NCBI GenBank assembly: GCA_022315425.1
Contig: JAIUPT010000016.1
Span: 124,001 to 188,000 of the forward strand
Direction: 5' to 3'
DNA from: Pseudevernia furfuracea
Lineage: Eukaryota; Ascomycota; Lecanoromycetes; Lecanorales; Parmeliaceae
Length of the DNA: 64,000 nucleotides
Shown: in pieces, positions 51,556 to 62,482 of the stretch
Layout of the letters: each line of letters opens with the position of its first letter
How positions within the stretch are numbered: the stretch's first letter is position 1
Made by a program: the position numbers and the translations under genes
The notes under the pieces: model-generated
Seen by the model: only the letters and a program-made list of their open reading frames with translations
Database searches by the model: none
Told to the model about the DNA's origin: nothing

Positions 51556-53092
51556 TACGGAGGCAGTCGTTGCTAGGCGGAAGCAATGCTGAATTGCCCA
51601 TTACTGGTGCCTGTGGTTTCATTAGATCAACAAAGTGCCGCTGAACCATCAACAGGACTCGGTACAATGCAATCATCGACGCTGACAGCCGTAGCCATGT
51701 GGCGCTGATGCAGGCAATTTTTAGCGTTGGAGATGGCATGGCCTGGATCTGCGCCGCTGATAGGACAGGGGTGCTGATCCTGCGTCGATCTATGCACAAT
51801 CCGCTCCTTCAGATATCTTGCTGTCACCATCTCGTACTTCATGTCCTCGGCGCGGTGATACAGATCAACTGCATCCAAAGGGGGAGGTGCTCCAGGAGCC
51901 TGGCACTCCATGTTAGAAAATGTGGCAAACAGCCCTACAGGACGTGACTGTACTACTCTAGTGGCTTGGCAAGCGCCTCTGCTTAGGTAGCTACCTAGTT
52001 CCTCAGTCCACTCAATATCAGTCGTCTAGACCCTCTTTATCCAACACTCCATTACCTTACCTTAGGTTTCGACTAGAGACTTTGGGCTAGGGCTGTGTAT
52101 GACTGAGACCTTCCTTGCCAATTGACCCAAATGACAGGCCTCAAATGACACATTATGTATATGTTTTCTACATTCTAATTGGCCAGTTCGACTATGTAGT
52201 GATGTTTTCTATCCTTACAAAGAACCTCTTTAAAATTTAACTCTTACAGTAGATAGATAGCCATAATAGTTAGCTTGTTTAATTACTTACGCTTCTGTAG
52301 GGATGGACCATTGACAAAGATAAGATAGGTTCTTAAGTATCGTCCTTCAGATTAAGTAGCTGCTTCACGCGTAACGCTATTAATCCGTCGCTGCTTCTTT
52401 ACAGCACTCGGATATGTTTTATATTTTATAAGATGATCTCGCGGACGAGAGGTGTGCTTTGCAGAGTCTATTTATTAATATCAATCAACAGCGGACTCAT
52501 TTCTCCTTCTTCCGCTGCTCGACGAACCACATACTCTAAAAGCATTGTAAACGATCGCATCTAATAGAGGGATCCTTAGACTCGCTCCGCTTGAATAGTA
52601 GAGTCTTGATTGAAGATATGATTACGTTGGAATAGAAGAATGTTGAATAATGAGATGAAGGGCTGCTTGCGCTGCTTGATGAGTGTGCATAGAACATAGA
52701 ACTGGAACCCTCACTGAGCGAAAACTTGCCTATTCGGGTTAGCGCTGTCATTTGTCATGTCACAGGCCTTGTCACGATATGACTGTCAGATTACTATCAT
52801 CGGGTTCAACTGACTGTCACTACACATCCCTATAATCCCCTCAAACCCACTCAATGGAAACCTTATGATTCCGGGAAAATCTCAATCTCCCTCGCAAACC
52901 AAATCTACGTGTACGTACCTAGCTGCCTTAGGTAGTGAGTGGATAACTCCAATGGAGAAAAAATCAACGTGTACGCTACTTGAAAAAAGGAAGTTGTCGG
53001 TGTGTGACTCAGACAAGATGACAAGGACGATTTACTTAAGAACCCTCACTATCTCCTCTGACAATTCCCGTCCGCTCTCAATCATTCCACCC
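51556..53092. other. Intergenic, partly AT-rich; possible upstream exon
   Basis: A minus-strand frame at 51627-51911 (MECQAPGAPPPLDAVDLYHR ...) might be a 5' exon of the CorA-like gene, because a donor GTACCG and an acceptor TTCAG would join it in phase. The region around 52150-52750 is AT-richer and empty. A TAGGTAGCTACCTAG palindrome sits near 51986-52000. Confidence 0.35.
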
Positions 53093-54172
53093 ATGCCTTT
53101 CACACTCCACCCAGCCACGGTGGACGATGCGTCCGACATCACCGCCGTCTTTCAAGCTGCGTTCGCAAAAGACCATATCATGAGCTACTTCCACCCCAAT
53201 GTCCCCGCGCCTGCAATATGGGAGAAAGACTTCAAGCTATTCAAGGGCCTCATCGCACAGGGTGATATCTACGGGGAGAGATTTGCCAAAGTGATCGACG
53301 AGGAGAATGGGTGAGAGACCCAAGCCCGTGCCATGAAGGCCGAGATGGAGTCACGTTATATTGAGAGAGAGGGGTTTTAGGAAGACGGTCGCTTTCTCGG
53401 CATGGCAGTATCCCTATACGCTCACGGAAGACCAGAGGAGGGAAAAAGCGGCAAAGGACAGCCGACCCAGAGACGAGCCGCCGGAGGGTTCGAACAGTGC
53501 GTTGATCAAGGATTTCCTGACGCAACTGTCCGCGGGGAGGAAGAGGTGGGTCGTGCCCGAAAAAACGTTCTGTGAGTGAAAAGTTTCCCGACCCCTTGGT
53601 TCTCGCAACTCTTTTTCGATCCTACGGCCCTGTAGCCCTTCTAACCCGGAAAAACTCTATCGCATCCGTCGGGTAAGGTCGTTTCGAACGGCCCCTCCGA
53701 GTGGAGGAGGTTAGGACTCAGGAGGGGTCCATGGTTCATTCACACGGCATTTCCAAACCACTTGTCTCCCCACGACTACTAAATGCGAATCGCAGTCCTC
53801 CACATCCTCGCCGTCCACCCGTCCTACCACCGCCGCGGCCTGGGCTCCATGCTCATCCGCCCCGGCCTCGAAGCCGCCGACGAAGCCGGGGCGCAAACCT
53901 ACATCGAAGCCTCGCCTTCCGGTCTGCCATTGTATTTGCGACACGGATGGGAGCAGGTGGACGAGATGGTCATCGACATGACGCCGTACGGCGGGCACGG
54001 GATCGCGCATCAGCCGTTTTTGATGAGGGAGCCCGGTGCGGGGTCGAAGCTCGGGAAGACGGAAAAGGGGGAGTGCGTAGGTAAAGGGTATACCACGCCC
54101 GTCCAAACGAAAAGCCCTCAACCATTCCCCAACCAAACCTCCCTCCTGATGGATAGATCACAGCTAGAGTAG
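53093..54172 (+). CDS. GNAT-family N-acetyltransferase
   Basis: Exons 53093-53310, 53381-53571 and a last exon ending at 54172 are read. The last acceptor is uncertain, probably AATCGCAG at about 53793-53800, and a short middle exon inside the 220-nt second intron cannot be excluded. The N-terminus MPFTLHPATVDDASDITAVF and the C-terminal acetyl-CoA site LAVHPSYHRRGLGSML (the R-x-x-G-x-G/A loop is RRGLGS) identify the GNAT fold. The last part (GLPLYLRHGWEQVDEMVIDM) is the usual final strand-helix. It would transfer acetyl from acetyl-CoA to an unknown amine. The C-terminal 40 residues look unstructured. Confidence 0.75.
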
Positions 54173-54304
54173 ATATAGGACGTGTGTGGTATTAATTCCC
54201 CCAAAAGATCCGGGAGTAACCAATCATATTTTTTCATCATCATCCATTCGATAGATTCCATAGAAAACACACAACAGAAACTTCGCTATAGGCCGTTGCC
54301 AAAA

Positions 54305-54325
54305 ACGTAACGTAACGTAACGTAA
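54305..54325. repeat. Short AACGT/TAACG pentamer repeat
   Basis: Four tandem AACGT-type units (AACGTAACGTAACGTAACGT) lie in the spacer between the acetyltransferase gene and the small cysteine-rich gene. Confidence 0.8.
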
Positions 54326-54457
54326 ATCATGCAAACTCGTTATCTCATGGAGAGCGTATATATCCTCGTTCCCTCAAAAAACGCCCAACCACCACCACTA
54401 CCCCTCCGTCCGTCCTTCCCACCTCAATAATCCCCACCCAACCACCCAACCAATCCG

Positions 54458-54753
54458 TCAATCCGCCTTCGGCGCCATAGGCGGATAGCTCGTCCCCTCC
54501 TTCTCAACCTTGGGGTCGCAAGTGCACCACGACTCTTTCGGAAGCGGATCCATAACCGACGGGACGTGTTGGCCGCAGCCCCACCACGAGGATTTTTCTG
54601 CCCCGGGGGAAAAGAAAGATGGGTGTCAGCTTGAGCTTGAGGTTGGGTTGGGTTGTGGGTGGATTGGGGGAAAGTAGAGAATAGGTTGTAGGGAGGCAAG
54701 GGGGGGGAGTGAGGGAGCGTACGGCATTTGTCGCAGGTGCCGGCTTTGCACAT
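54458..54753 (-). CDS. Small cysteine-rich protein, 56 residues
   Basis: Two exons (54723-54753 and 54458-54597) with a 125-nt intron join in phase. Exon 1 encodes MCKAGTCDKC. Exon 2 continues KSSWWGCGQHVPSVMDPLPK and then ESWCTCDPKVEKEGTSYPPM. The pattern Cys-x4-Cys-x2-Cys ... WWGCGxHV ... WCxC matches a small conserved fungal protein that I know only as hypothetical. The cysteines could bind a metal. Neither exon would be found by a simple frame search, because the first is only 31 nt and the intron is read through in another frame. Confidence 0.7.
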
Positions 54754-55189
54754 TTTGGTCTGTTTTGGTGGGGTGGGAGAGGGGCGGGGGTGGTGGTTGT
54801 GGTGGTGGTGGTGGGAGGGTTGGGTGGGGGTTTCTTGGTTGAGGGTCGGTGAGGTAGGTTAGTAAAGTCGATCGTTCGACTTCAGGGGAAGTTTGGGGTC
54901 GTTGAGATGCTTGATGCAGCGCTGCGATTACTATTGACCGATCAGGTGGGGGGTTGTGAGTCTGGGACAGATGTCTTGGCAGGGTGGGCTGTCGCTTTTA
55001 GCGGCCGGCGCTTGGTGACCTTACCTTAGTGCATCAATATATACATTTATGCAATTTGCGTGCAGATTCGACACTCTGGAAAGAATCGAATGGAAATCGA
55101 AACTGAACGTCTTCAATTCAAGCTTCTCGTATCCTCTTCTGCCATTATATGAAATACTTGCTGAATCTCATTACACTTTCATTGCCTCA
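54754..55189. other. Intergenic, G-rich promoter of the small protein
   Basis: GGTGGTGGTGG-type runs at 54785-54830 lie just upstream of the cysteine-rich gene. No gene seen. Confidence 0.35.
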
Positions 55190-56602
55190 TCAAGCAACAG
55201 TAGCACACATCACCCGCGGAAACTGCAGGAGTTTCTGAATGTTGGCTTGATTCCCATAATGCCTTTGCAAATATATGCAGATCGCTTGACCCTCCAGCTC
55301 TGCCCGCCTGAGCATCCACCAACTTGAACATTGGCACATCTTGGCGAACCAATACGCCAGCAGCAGAAGCGCACATGGGTCTTTTCGCTTTAGCAATTCC
55401 TTATACTCGGGGAGGATATTGCTGATAAAGGACAGAAAGTTCAGAATGCTGGTGAGCTTGCAATCACTGTGCAATGACTTTGCGAGGTTAGATGCGACGT
55501 CATAATAAGGATTGTTATCCGGAGTTGACGCGGCGTCAAAACCGCAGAGTTCGATAAATTCGGATGGGAGAGCCTCCAATCCAGGTATCGTAGAAGAGGT
55601 CGGTTTCGGTTTCGTATGATCAAACGGACGATGTGTTTCAAAGACGCTTTTTCCCCCGCGAGGTTGAGTAATTTTGCACAGTGCCTTCTTTCCCTCACTC
55701 AAGCTTAGCCAGTTGAGATCCAAAGACGAAGGTGCCTTGAGCGGCCACGCTTCCTCTGGCGTCTTTGCTTCGATGTAGAAGAATGCTATCACACCGAGGC
55801 AAACTGCAGTAGCCCAGAGAGCATCTCGTTCCGAAGGGTCTATCGGGCCCGACAGCTTGCTGTTGAATATTGCCGTACTTTGATACCAATGAAAGGCTTC
55901 AGTAACGGATAGTTTGCTGGTTGGCGCCTCGGACAGGTAGCGGTCATGCATCAGCGTCAATGACAGTAACCCATGCATTAAGAATGGGTGCTGATACGCC
56001 AAGGTCAGTAGAGCTCGCCGGACATGATTCTCAGGGTACTTACAGAGTGGGCGAGCTTGAAAGTTTCTATTTGATACAAGTTGAGATTCTTGTCAGTGGT
56101 CATGGTGTATACTGTTCTCGTTTGGAACTTTTTCAGCAGGTCCAAGTCCTGCTCCCCGAAGTCATATATTGCATTCCTGTTTTCTGGAGGTCCCGCCGAC
56201 TGTAGCCGCAATGACGGAGCGATTATGCTAGGAACGGTCTGCTTCAGTGAATACGGCAATATCTGCAGGGCTTCGATGTTGGCAGCACCGCCAACCGATA
56301 GCTGTAGATCAGAATACTGGCAATCGTAATTGCAGAAGACGCTAAAAGATGTGCATTTCTTGCATCTTGGTTTGCTCTCATCACACTGCAGGTGTGGCTT
56401 TAGTCGAAGTCCTATGTACGGTTCGTGCTTGGTGAAGCCCACCTACCTTGACACGTCGAAGCTTGCAGTTACCGCATCCTTGCCGAGACTTTCTGTGTGC
56501 CCTGAGTTTACGATTGACTTCATTTTCAGATGACGGCAAGCGGTCGGTCATGACTGTGTCTCGAGATGAGATTGAAGAAGTGACAGGAAGAATGGTCTCC
56601 AT
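55190..56602 (-). CDS. Zn2Cys6 transcription factor
   Basis: Three exons (56447-56602, 56044-56385, 55190-55990) with introns of 61 and 53 nt join in phase to 432 residues. The zinc cluster spans the first intron: Cys43-x2-Cys46-x6-Cys53-x6-Cys60-x2-Cys63-x6-Cys70, a perfect Zn2Cys6 spacing preceded by basic HRKSRQG. The C-terminal part has HPFLMHGLLSLTLMHDRYL, which resembles the fungal-specific regulatory region of sterol-uptake-control (Upc2/Ecm22)-like proteins. It is a nuclear DNA-binding regulator. It is transcribed away from the reductase gene at 57127, so regulation of that neighbour is plausible. Confidence 0.87.
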
Positions 56603-57126
56603 ATCTTCCTAGGCTGTTTGTTATCTTCTAGATGATTAGCGGTTGACATGGGATATGGGCGGGCAAAAGCATTTGATATGACCGCCTAGGCCAATCGGCC
56701 TATGCCATCGTAGTTCTCGGCTGTGGCTTCATCTTGCTCCTACATAAACGAATACGCCTCTAGCCTAAAGTCAAAGTACTTTAAGGTTACCTAGGGTCAG
56801 ATCACGCGCTAACCTCGTTTCGCATTCCATAACTGCGCTAACCTCACCTCGCATTTCAACATTTGCGCTATCATCGAAACGGTCTTACAGCCTGCGCGCA
56901 ATAACATTGACACCACGCAATCTCGCACACACGGATGAATTCAATGTCCGTCTGGTCTCGAGATCAGTTGTCCGAGAAGATGGTGACTACAAGGTATAAA
57001 GGGTCCCTCCCTCGTCCTGTTCCTCAACCATCAGAAATTATCTCATCTTTCTACGGCCTGAATATATTCCATCTTTTTACCTCCTGAATTCACCCCATCC
57101 TTTTCACTCCTTCGCTCAAGTTCAGA
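56603..57126. promoter_or_regulatory. Divergent promoter between regulator and reductase
   Basis: 524 bp between two divergent start codons. It carries two closely similar phrases, GCGCTAACCTCGTTTCGCATT and GCGCTAACCTCACCTCGCATT (about 56806-56854), spaced 33 bp apart, which could be a direct binding site. A TATAAA lies at 56995-57000, facing the reductase. Function is not shown. Confidence 0.5.
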
Positions 57127-58381
57127 ATGCCTTCCAACACAGCAGCATGGCAGACCGCACCAAAAGTCAAACCTCTGGAGGTCAAGTCTGCACCTTACAC
57201 ATCCCCGGGAGCGAATGAGATCGTCATTAAGAATGTAAGTACTAATCAGAATCATCTTCGACCCATTGTACCGCAGTGTGAGTCGCGAGGCAAGTCAAGG
57301 AGCCATATGTGCTGTATAGCATAGTCTCAAGGCTCGTCTCAGCTCAAACATAATAGAACACTGACTCAAAGGTGTTCATCAGGGTGCAGTGGCTATCAAT
57401 CCAGTTGACTGGATAATCCAGGAACTGGGCAAGTTCATGTACTCATGGCTCAAGTACCCATTCATCCTCGGCTTCGACACCGCCGGCGAGGTTGTAGAGA
57501 TCGGCCCTGGCGTCACTCGCTTCAAAGTTGGCGATCGTGTCGTCGGCCATGCGAACGGAACGGATCAGAAATACAACAAGCCATCGCACGGCGCTTTCCA
57601 GACTTACACCGTCCTTCTGGTGAATGCGGCATCACCCATCCCCAGTACCATGACTTATGAAAGTGCCGCCGTCCTCCCCTTGGGTCTGTCCACGGCAGCC
57701 TGCGGTCTATTCCAAAAAGACCAACTGGGCCTCCAACACCCCTCCGCGTCTCCAAAGCCAACCGGCAAAACCCTACTCGTCTGGGGAGGATCCACGAGCG
57801 TCGGCTGTAACGCCATCCAACTCGCCGTCGCCGCCGGCTACGAAGTCATGACCACCTGCTCTCCCAAGAATTTCAACTACGTCAAGAAGCTCGGCGCCAG
57901 CCAAGCCTTCGACTACAACAGCAAAACCGTCGTCGCCGACCTGGTCCGCGCATTCGACGGCAAGATCACCGCCGGCGCCCTCTCCATCGGCGCCCGGGCC
58001 GCCGAGAACTGCCTCGACATCCTCGACAAATGCAAAGGCGACAAGTTCATCTCCATGGCCACCTACCCCCTGCCGCCGACGCTGCCGAAAAACTTCGTCG
58101 TGCTGACCATGGTGGCGTCCTATCTCTCCGGCACGGCGAACATCTGGGTCAAATCCAAAACGCGAGGCATCCGCACCAATTTCATCTTCGGTTCCACCCT
58201 GCTCTACAATGAGGTCGGCAAGGCGATTTATGTGGATTTCCTCCCGGGGGCGTTGGCGGAGGGTGCGTACGTTGCTGCTCCGGAGCCGCAGATTGTTGGC
58301 AAGGGCCTTGAATACATCCAGGCTGGTTATGACCTTCAGAAGAAGGGCGTGTCTGCCAGGAAGGTGGTTGTCTCTCTGTGA
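57127..58381 (+). CDS. Zinc-binding dehydrogenase / trans-enoyl-reductase-like oxidoreductase
   Basis: Exon 1 (57127-57234) and exon 2 (57383-58381), separated by a 148-nt intron (donor GTAAGT), give 368 residues. The MDR fold is clear: an N-terminal GroES-like part (VKSAPYTSPGANEIVIKN ... NPVDWIIQELG, LGFDTAGEVVEIGPGV, FKVGDRVVGHANG) and a Rossmann domain with GKTLLVWGGSTSVGCNAIQL. The zinc-ligand cysteines of alcohol dehydrogenases are absent, as in enoyl reductases of the ToxD/trans-acting type. It would reduce an enoyl substrate with NADPH in the cytosol, possibly in secondary metabolism, but no polyketide synthase is in this window. Codon use is strongly C-ending. Confidence 0.87.
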
Positions 58382-59559
58382 GGTCAACGGATCATGACAT
58401 AGTGTAGTAACGATGATAGCTGGGGGGGGGGGGGGGGTTAGTCAAAAGAAAAACATCGTGATTGGAATTCTTCCGATGCCTTGTGTCTTTCTTTCTCATT
58501 TCATCCAAATGTCTCCGATATAGCATGCAGGTGGAAACACGCCGATGAGAACAAATCACAAACTCGGCCCCAGAAGTGCATCGAGAACCCATAATTGTCT
58601 TCTTAGAGCGCGCGTGTCATAGGGTGTTGACAAGGAGATGCTTGCTTGCTTGCAGCTCTCTAGGTTCCCCTCCACTACCTCCCCCCCCCCCCCCCCCCCC
58701 TTACACTGATATCAGCCTTATACCCCATCCGAATACTCCCAAACGGCGATCGAAAATGTACAAACAAGAGAGAGAGAGAGACAAGAAACCCCGGAAGCAT
58801 ATCTGCGTCAATAGTGGTGCGTGCAGCAGAGGGCATAAGTAAGTTGATTTGCCGAAAAGTCGGCGTTGACTCTGCATTCTCTTCTCTTTTTTACCGATCA
58901 AAAAAAGGAAAGGGTCGTTTTGAGGAAGCTCTATTCTGGATTTTTCCCCCGTGGGTTCCAGCCAGTCTCGTGTGTTCGCACTGTGCGGCCATGTAGGGCC
59001 GGGCCGCCACGTGTGTGCATTGTTGTGGAGGAAAGTCGGAGCTGTCATTACTGGTAGGATATACCCTTTACAGAGTACGTGAGCAGGACGTTTCACACAC
59101 GGCACCGGGGGGGGGCTGACCGTTCCGGCTCGTACAGCTCGAGGCGTACGATCAGATCACTAGTACGGTCCGCGCTCCAAGATCTCTGGAAAAAATGTCA
59201 CCGGCTTTGATTCCGAAAGGTTGTTTGTGGGTTTTTTTTACCACAATCAGCATTCCATGGTCCGCGTCATTCCTCGTGTCCGAAAATCGCTGGGGGGGGA
59301 GAGTCCCAGCTCAGATACATACATACAACCTCCGAGCCGTTTTCCGGTATAGGTCTTTTTTTTTTAAAGAGCCAGCTTGATTCCGAGGAGCTTGGAATTC
59401 TGCACCTGGACTTCCTCGTCCCTGCAACGTATTCCGGCGTCACTTCCGGGCTCCTGGGACCAATTGGGACATCGGATCGTTTGGCAAGTCTTCTTAGTCT
59501 TTGGGTCATGGCATTGAGCATTCCCAGTCTGTTTGTCTTCGAAAACCCTATGGTAGCGA
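58382..59559. other. Intergenic with a G16 run and a C20 run
   Basis: A run of 16 G at 58422-58437 and a run of 20 C at 58681-58700 flank a 243-bp spacer. GAGAGAGAGAGA is found at 58769-58780. No gene is supported. Confidence 0.5.
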
Positions 59560-61605
59560 TCTGACCCTTGATCATCTATTCGTAGAGCCTGATAGTTGTC
59601 CGGAAGGGGCCCTGAACGAGCTTCCCCGCTCATCAGTCCGTGAGCGTAGCATTCTCCGACCACTTGATGTTGAAGACCCGAGGTTGGACGAAGCATCAAC
59701 GGCTTACTGCAACCGGGAAGAACGCAGACCTGATCGGCTGGCTTGGTTGCCTTTGGCGCAAGGCCCTATGTCGCCCTCTTCGGTCGCGATGAATGATAGT
59801 TACTATCGACGTCTCTCAAATACATCGTAGCTCATGGCGTCGTTTGGACTTTGATCCTTGGCTTGAAGCATCGCCAGCACGAACCCTCGGCCTTTCTCAA
59901 ATCTAAATCTCGAGCCAAGGCTGAAAGAGGCGGCCGAAAGTCGTCGCCCAAACGTATTTGGCACACATGGTACTACAAAATGCGTCGATCAGACTGGCTC
60001 CCTGCAACGTACAGGCTATTCGCGATGTCGCGAGGTGCAAGCCTTCGTATTCTATCGATCACCCCCTCATGAATCGGGTGAGGTTCTATTTGCTCGGCGC
60101 TTAAGACGGTTGCGGAAATGACACCTATTTGACCCTGCTTGACAGGGGGTTAGTGGGCCTTAATATCGCATATCGCATGGCGGGTTTTTGATGCTATTCA
60201 TGGATTTGGTAGACGTGTCCTTTGCAGGGGACAGGTCTCATTTGGGAGCAGCATAAGTAGCTGCATTCCACCAGCGTTTGGCTCTTCATTCGAATTGATC
60301 TCTTTCAGAGCATAGCATTCTTTCGTCCCGCCCGCCCACGCCTGTTTTACATGTATTCACGGCGTTTCTACATGTATATAGCTTCTTTTTTCACTCCAGG
60401 TCTATGCTTCTACAAGCATGGGAGTTTTCTAGCGCTGGGGTACGAGAACACGCCTGCTCAGGCCTCTGTTGGCTCAGAATCCTGACGTTGGACGGCCCAA
60501 TCACATCTACGAGTTCGGTATAGCCTCATGTTGTTCAGTTGATTCATTTGTCACGTGCGAATTAAGGGCACTAAGGCGCTCAGAGTTCCACCCCGCTTGT
60601 ATCGACCTGGGCACAGCTGTGGCTACATGCCCTTCCGCTATCATCCATTGCTATCGCTGTACCGCCGACAGCCCAGTTAGATACCCAGGTTGGCATCTCT
60701 GCCGGTCTGTCACTCTGGAGCTCGCAGTATGCCAACATGTCATATCCTTCATGATGCTCGATGTGTCGGAGAACTACGTCTTGGTAGACTTGCGCGGTCG
60801 TTTCGGTATAATCGGGCCCAATGTTTATGTTTTTATCTGACATGTCGGGTAGGCTCAGAATGGCGTAGATACGGTCTTTGACATCAGAGCATTCGCATGA
60901 AGCGTTTCGCTGAATGATTTTTCCCGAAAGGGATGTAGGGTTCGGGCTCGCTTCTATTCAGTATTTCTGTGGGTTGAGGGATTAGAGAGGGAATGTAAGA
61001 GGCGAATCTCTTGTATGCTAAGCAGAAAAAGGCCTGGCGGAGAGACTGCCAAGCGATAGTGTCCGAGCCACAAACGACGATTGGACTGTTCTTTGCGAGC
61101 AAGATCTCTTGCCATACCCAGAGCCGCGAGAACTAGGGGCGATGCACCAAATCTTGAATTGTTGTACATTTCGTCGCTGGAGTATTCTAGGAGACTTTCT
61201 TTGTCGCTCCAGTGAGAGGTAGACCCTGGAGATGCGGGCGGCATTGTTCTCTGTACGCAGTCGACCTTGATCTCGGTCTTCAATTGTGACAGATTTTTCA
61301 GAACGTGAGCACTGTTGTCCTTCTCAATCCGCAACCAAAACGATTGCGCGGTCAGCTAAAGTGATATCAGCCATTCTTTTCACTTGACTGCTTCGGTCAC
61401 GAAGGTCCTGTTGATTGATGCCGATAGCGTCGATCCGAAGTGTTCGGATCCTGTCCTCTTATCGAAGATATGGCAATGCTTCCACTAGATCTGAATTTCA
61501 ACAGGATCATCTGTTGAACCCCACACATAAGACAGCGCTTCGTAGATGGGCGGAGTGTCTGGATTCAATGCGACTTTGTGGATCGAGATGTGGATTTTGC
61601 TGAAA
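59560..61605 (-). pseudogene. Decayed HET-domain (heterokaryon incompatibility-type) gene
   Basis: On the minus strand the N-terminal HET signature IYEALSYVWGSTDDPVEIQI (about 61605-61485) ends at a TAG. In a shifted frame RIDAIGINQQDLRDRSSQV follows, with Gly for the usual Cys. Another frame gives LRIEKDNSAHVLKNLSQLKT, then LLAKNSPIVVCGSDTIAWQS (about 61100). Further down come YTETTAQVYQDVVLRH and MPTWVSNWAV (about 60680-60810), and finally the C-terminal VVGECYAHGLMSGEA (about 59600-59660). The order and total length (about 2 kb) fit a full-length HET protein of about 650 residues. Many frameshifts and stops make it inactive. Intact HET proteins trigger cell death after non-self recognition. 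Confidence 0.8.
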
Positions 61606-62482
61606 AGTCGCCTGGCTGTAGCGTCAGGACTCGTATCTGGTTGAGAGGTTCGTTGAGAGGTGAGTACTGATATGGGGCCATTGCGTACAACGGGTGCTGT
61701 AACAATGAACTGTAGATGGTCAAGGAAGGGAAATCAACAAGGCAACAAGGCTGAGCAAAAGGGCTCAGATTCCAGAGGGAAAGTCCTTAACGATCATAGA
61801 ATGTATGTACAGTAACAGTGCCAAAAGACGTTGAAGCATCGCTGGCCCCGTGCAGGAGCTAGGGATGATGTTGCTAGTACGATTACTGCTCCATTGTGAT
61901 CGTCCAGGTCCAGGACGCCAAGGACATCCCGAAATCCGAGAATCTGATTGGTCAATCGTAATCTGCTCACAACTGTACCAGCGCGGACGCCTATTAGAAA
62001 ATGGGAATGGTTTTGAGAGTAATACATTTATTTGCATGAGGGAGTAACTTATCCTGGTGAACCAGGAGAAATGGCCGCATCTCGCCGGATACAGAAAGCC
62101 ACATGATACCCTATTTACGAAAACGAAGCAAAGCCGAAAAGCTGAGCGATCGCTGATCTCGCTCCTCCAACCTCATCTAGGTCAACTTGCAGCCTGAACT
62201 CAAATGGAATTGCATTTTGCGAGCATCGATTGCCCCTCCATCACTGCGAATTTTCAGTGCCATCAATCGATCCATCGCTGTCCATCCAAGTCGATCTCCC
62301 TGAAGTTGAAAGCCTCAACTCCATTCACTCCCTTTTCCATCCTTCTACCTCAACCACATACCCTCTTCTTGTTGATGCACTTTTCCAAACACCCACCACA
62401 CCCAGCACTATTATCCCCCCCCCCCCCCTCAATCTTGAGTTCCTTGTGTAGGGAGCAGCTAGAGCACGGAATGTCGTCAAGC
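61606..62482. other. Intergenic, no gene seen
   Basis: Upstream DNA of the decayed HET gene and 3' flank of the coiled-coil gene. A run of ten or more C sits at about 62417-62428. Confidence 0.35.
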
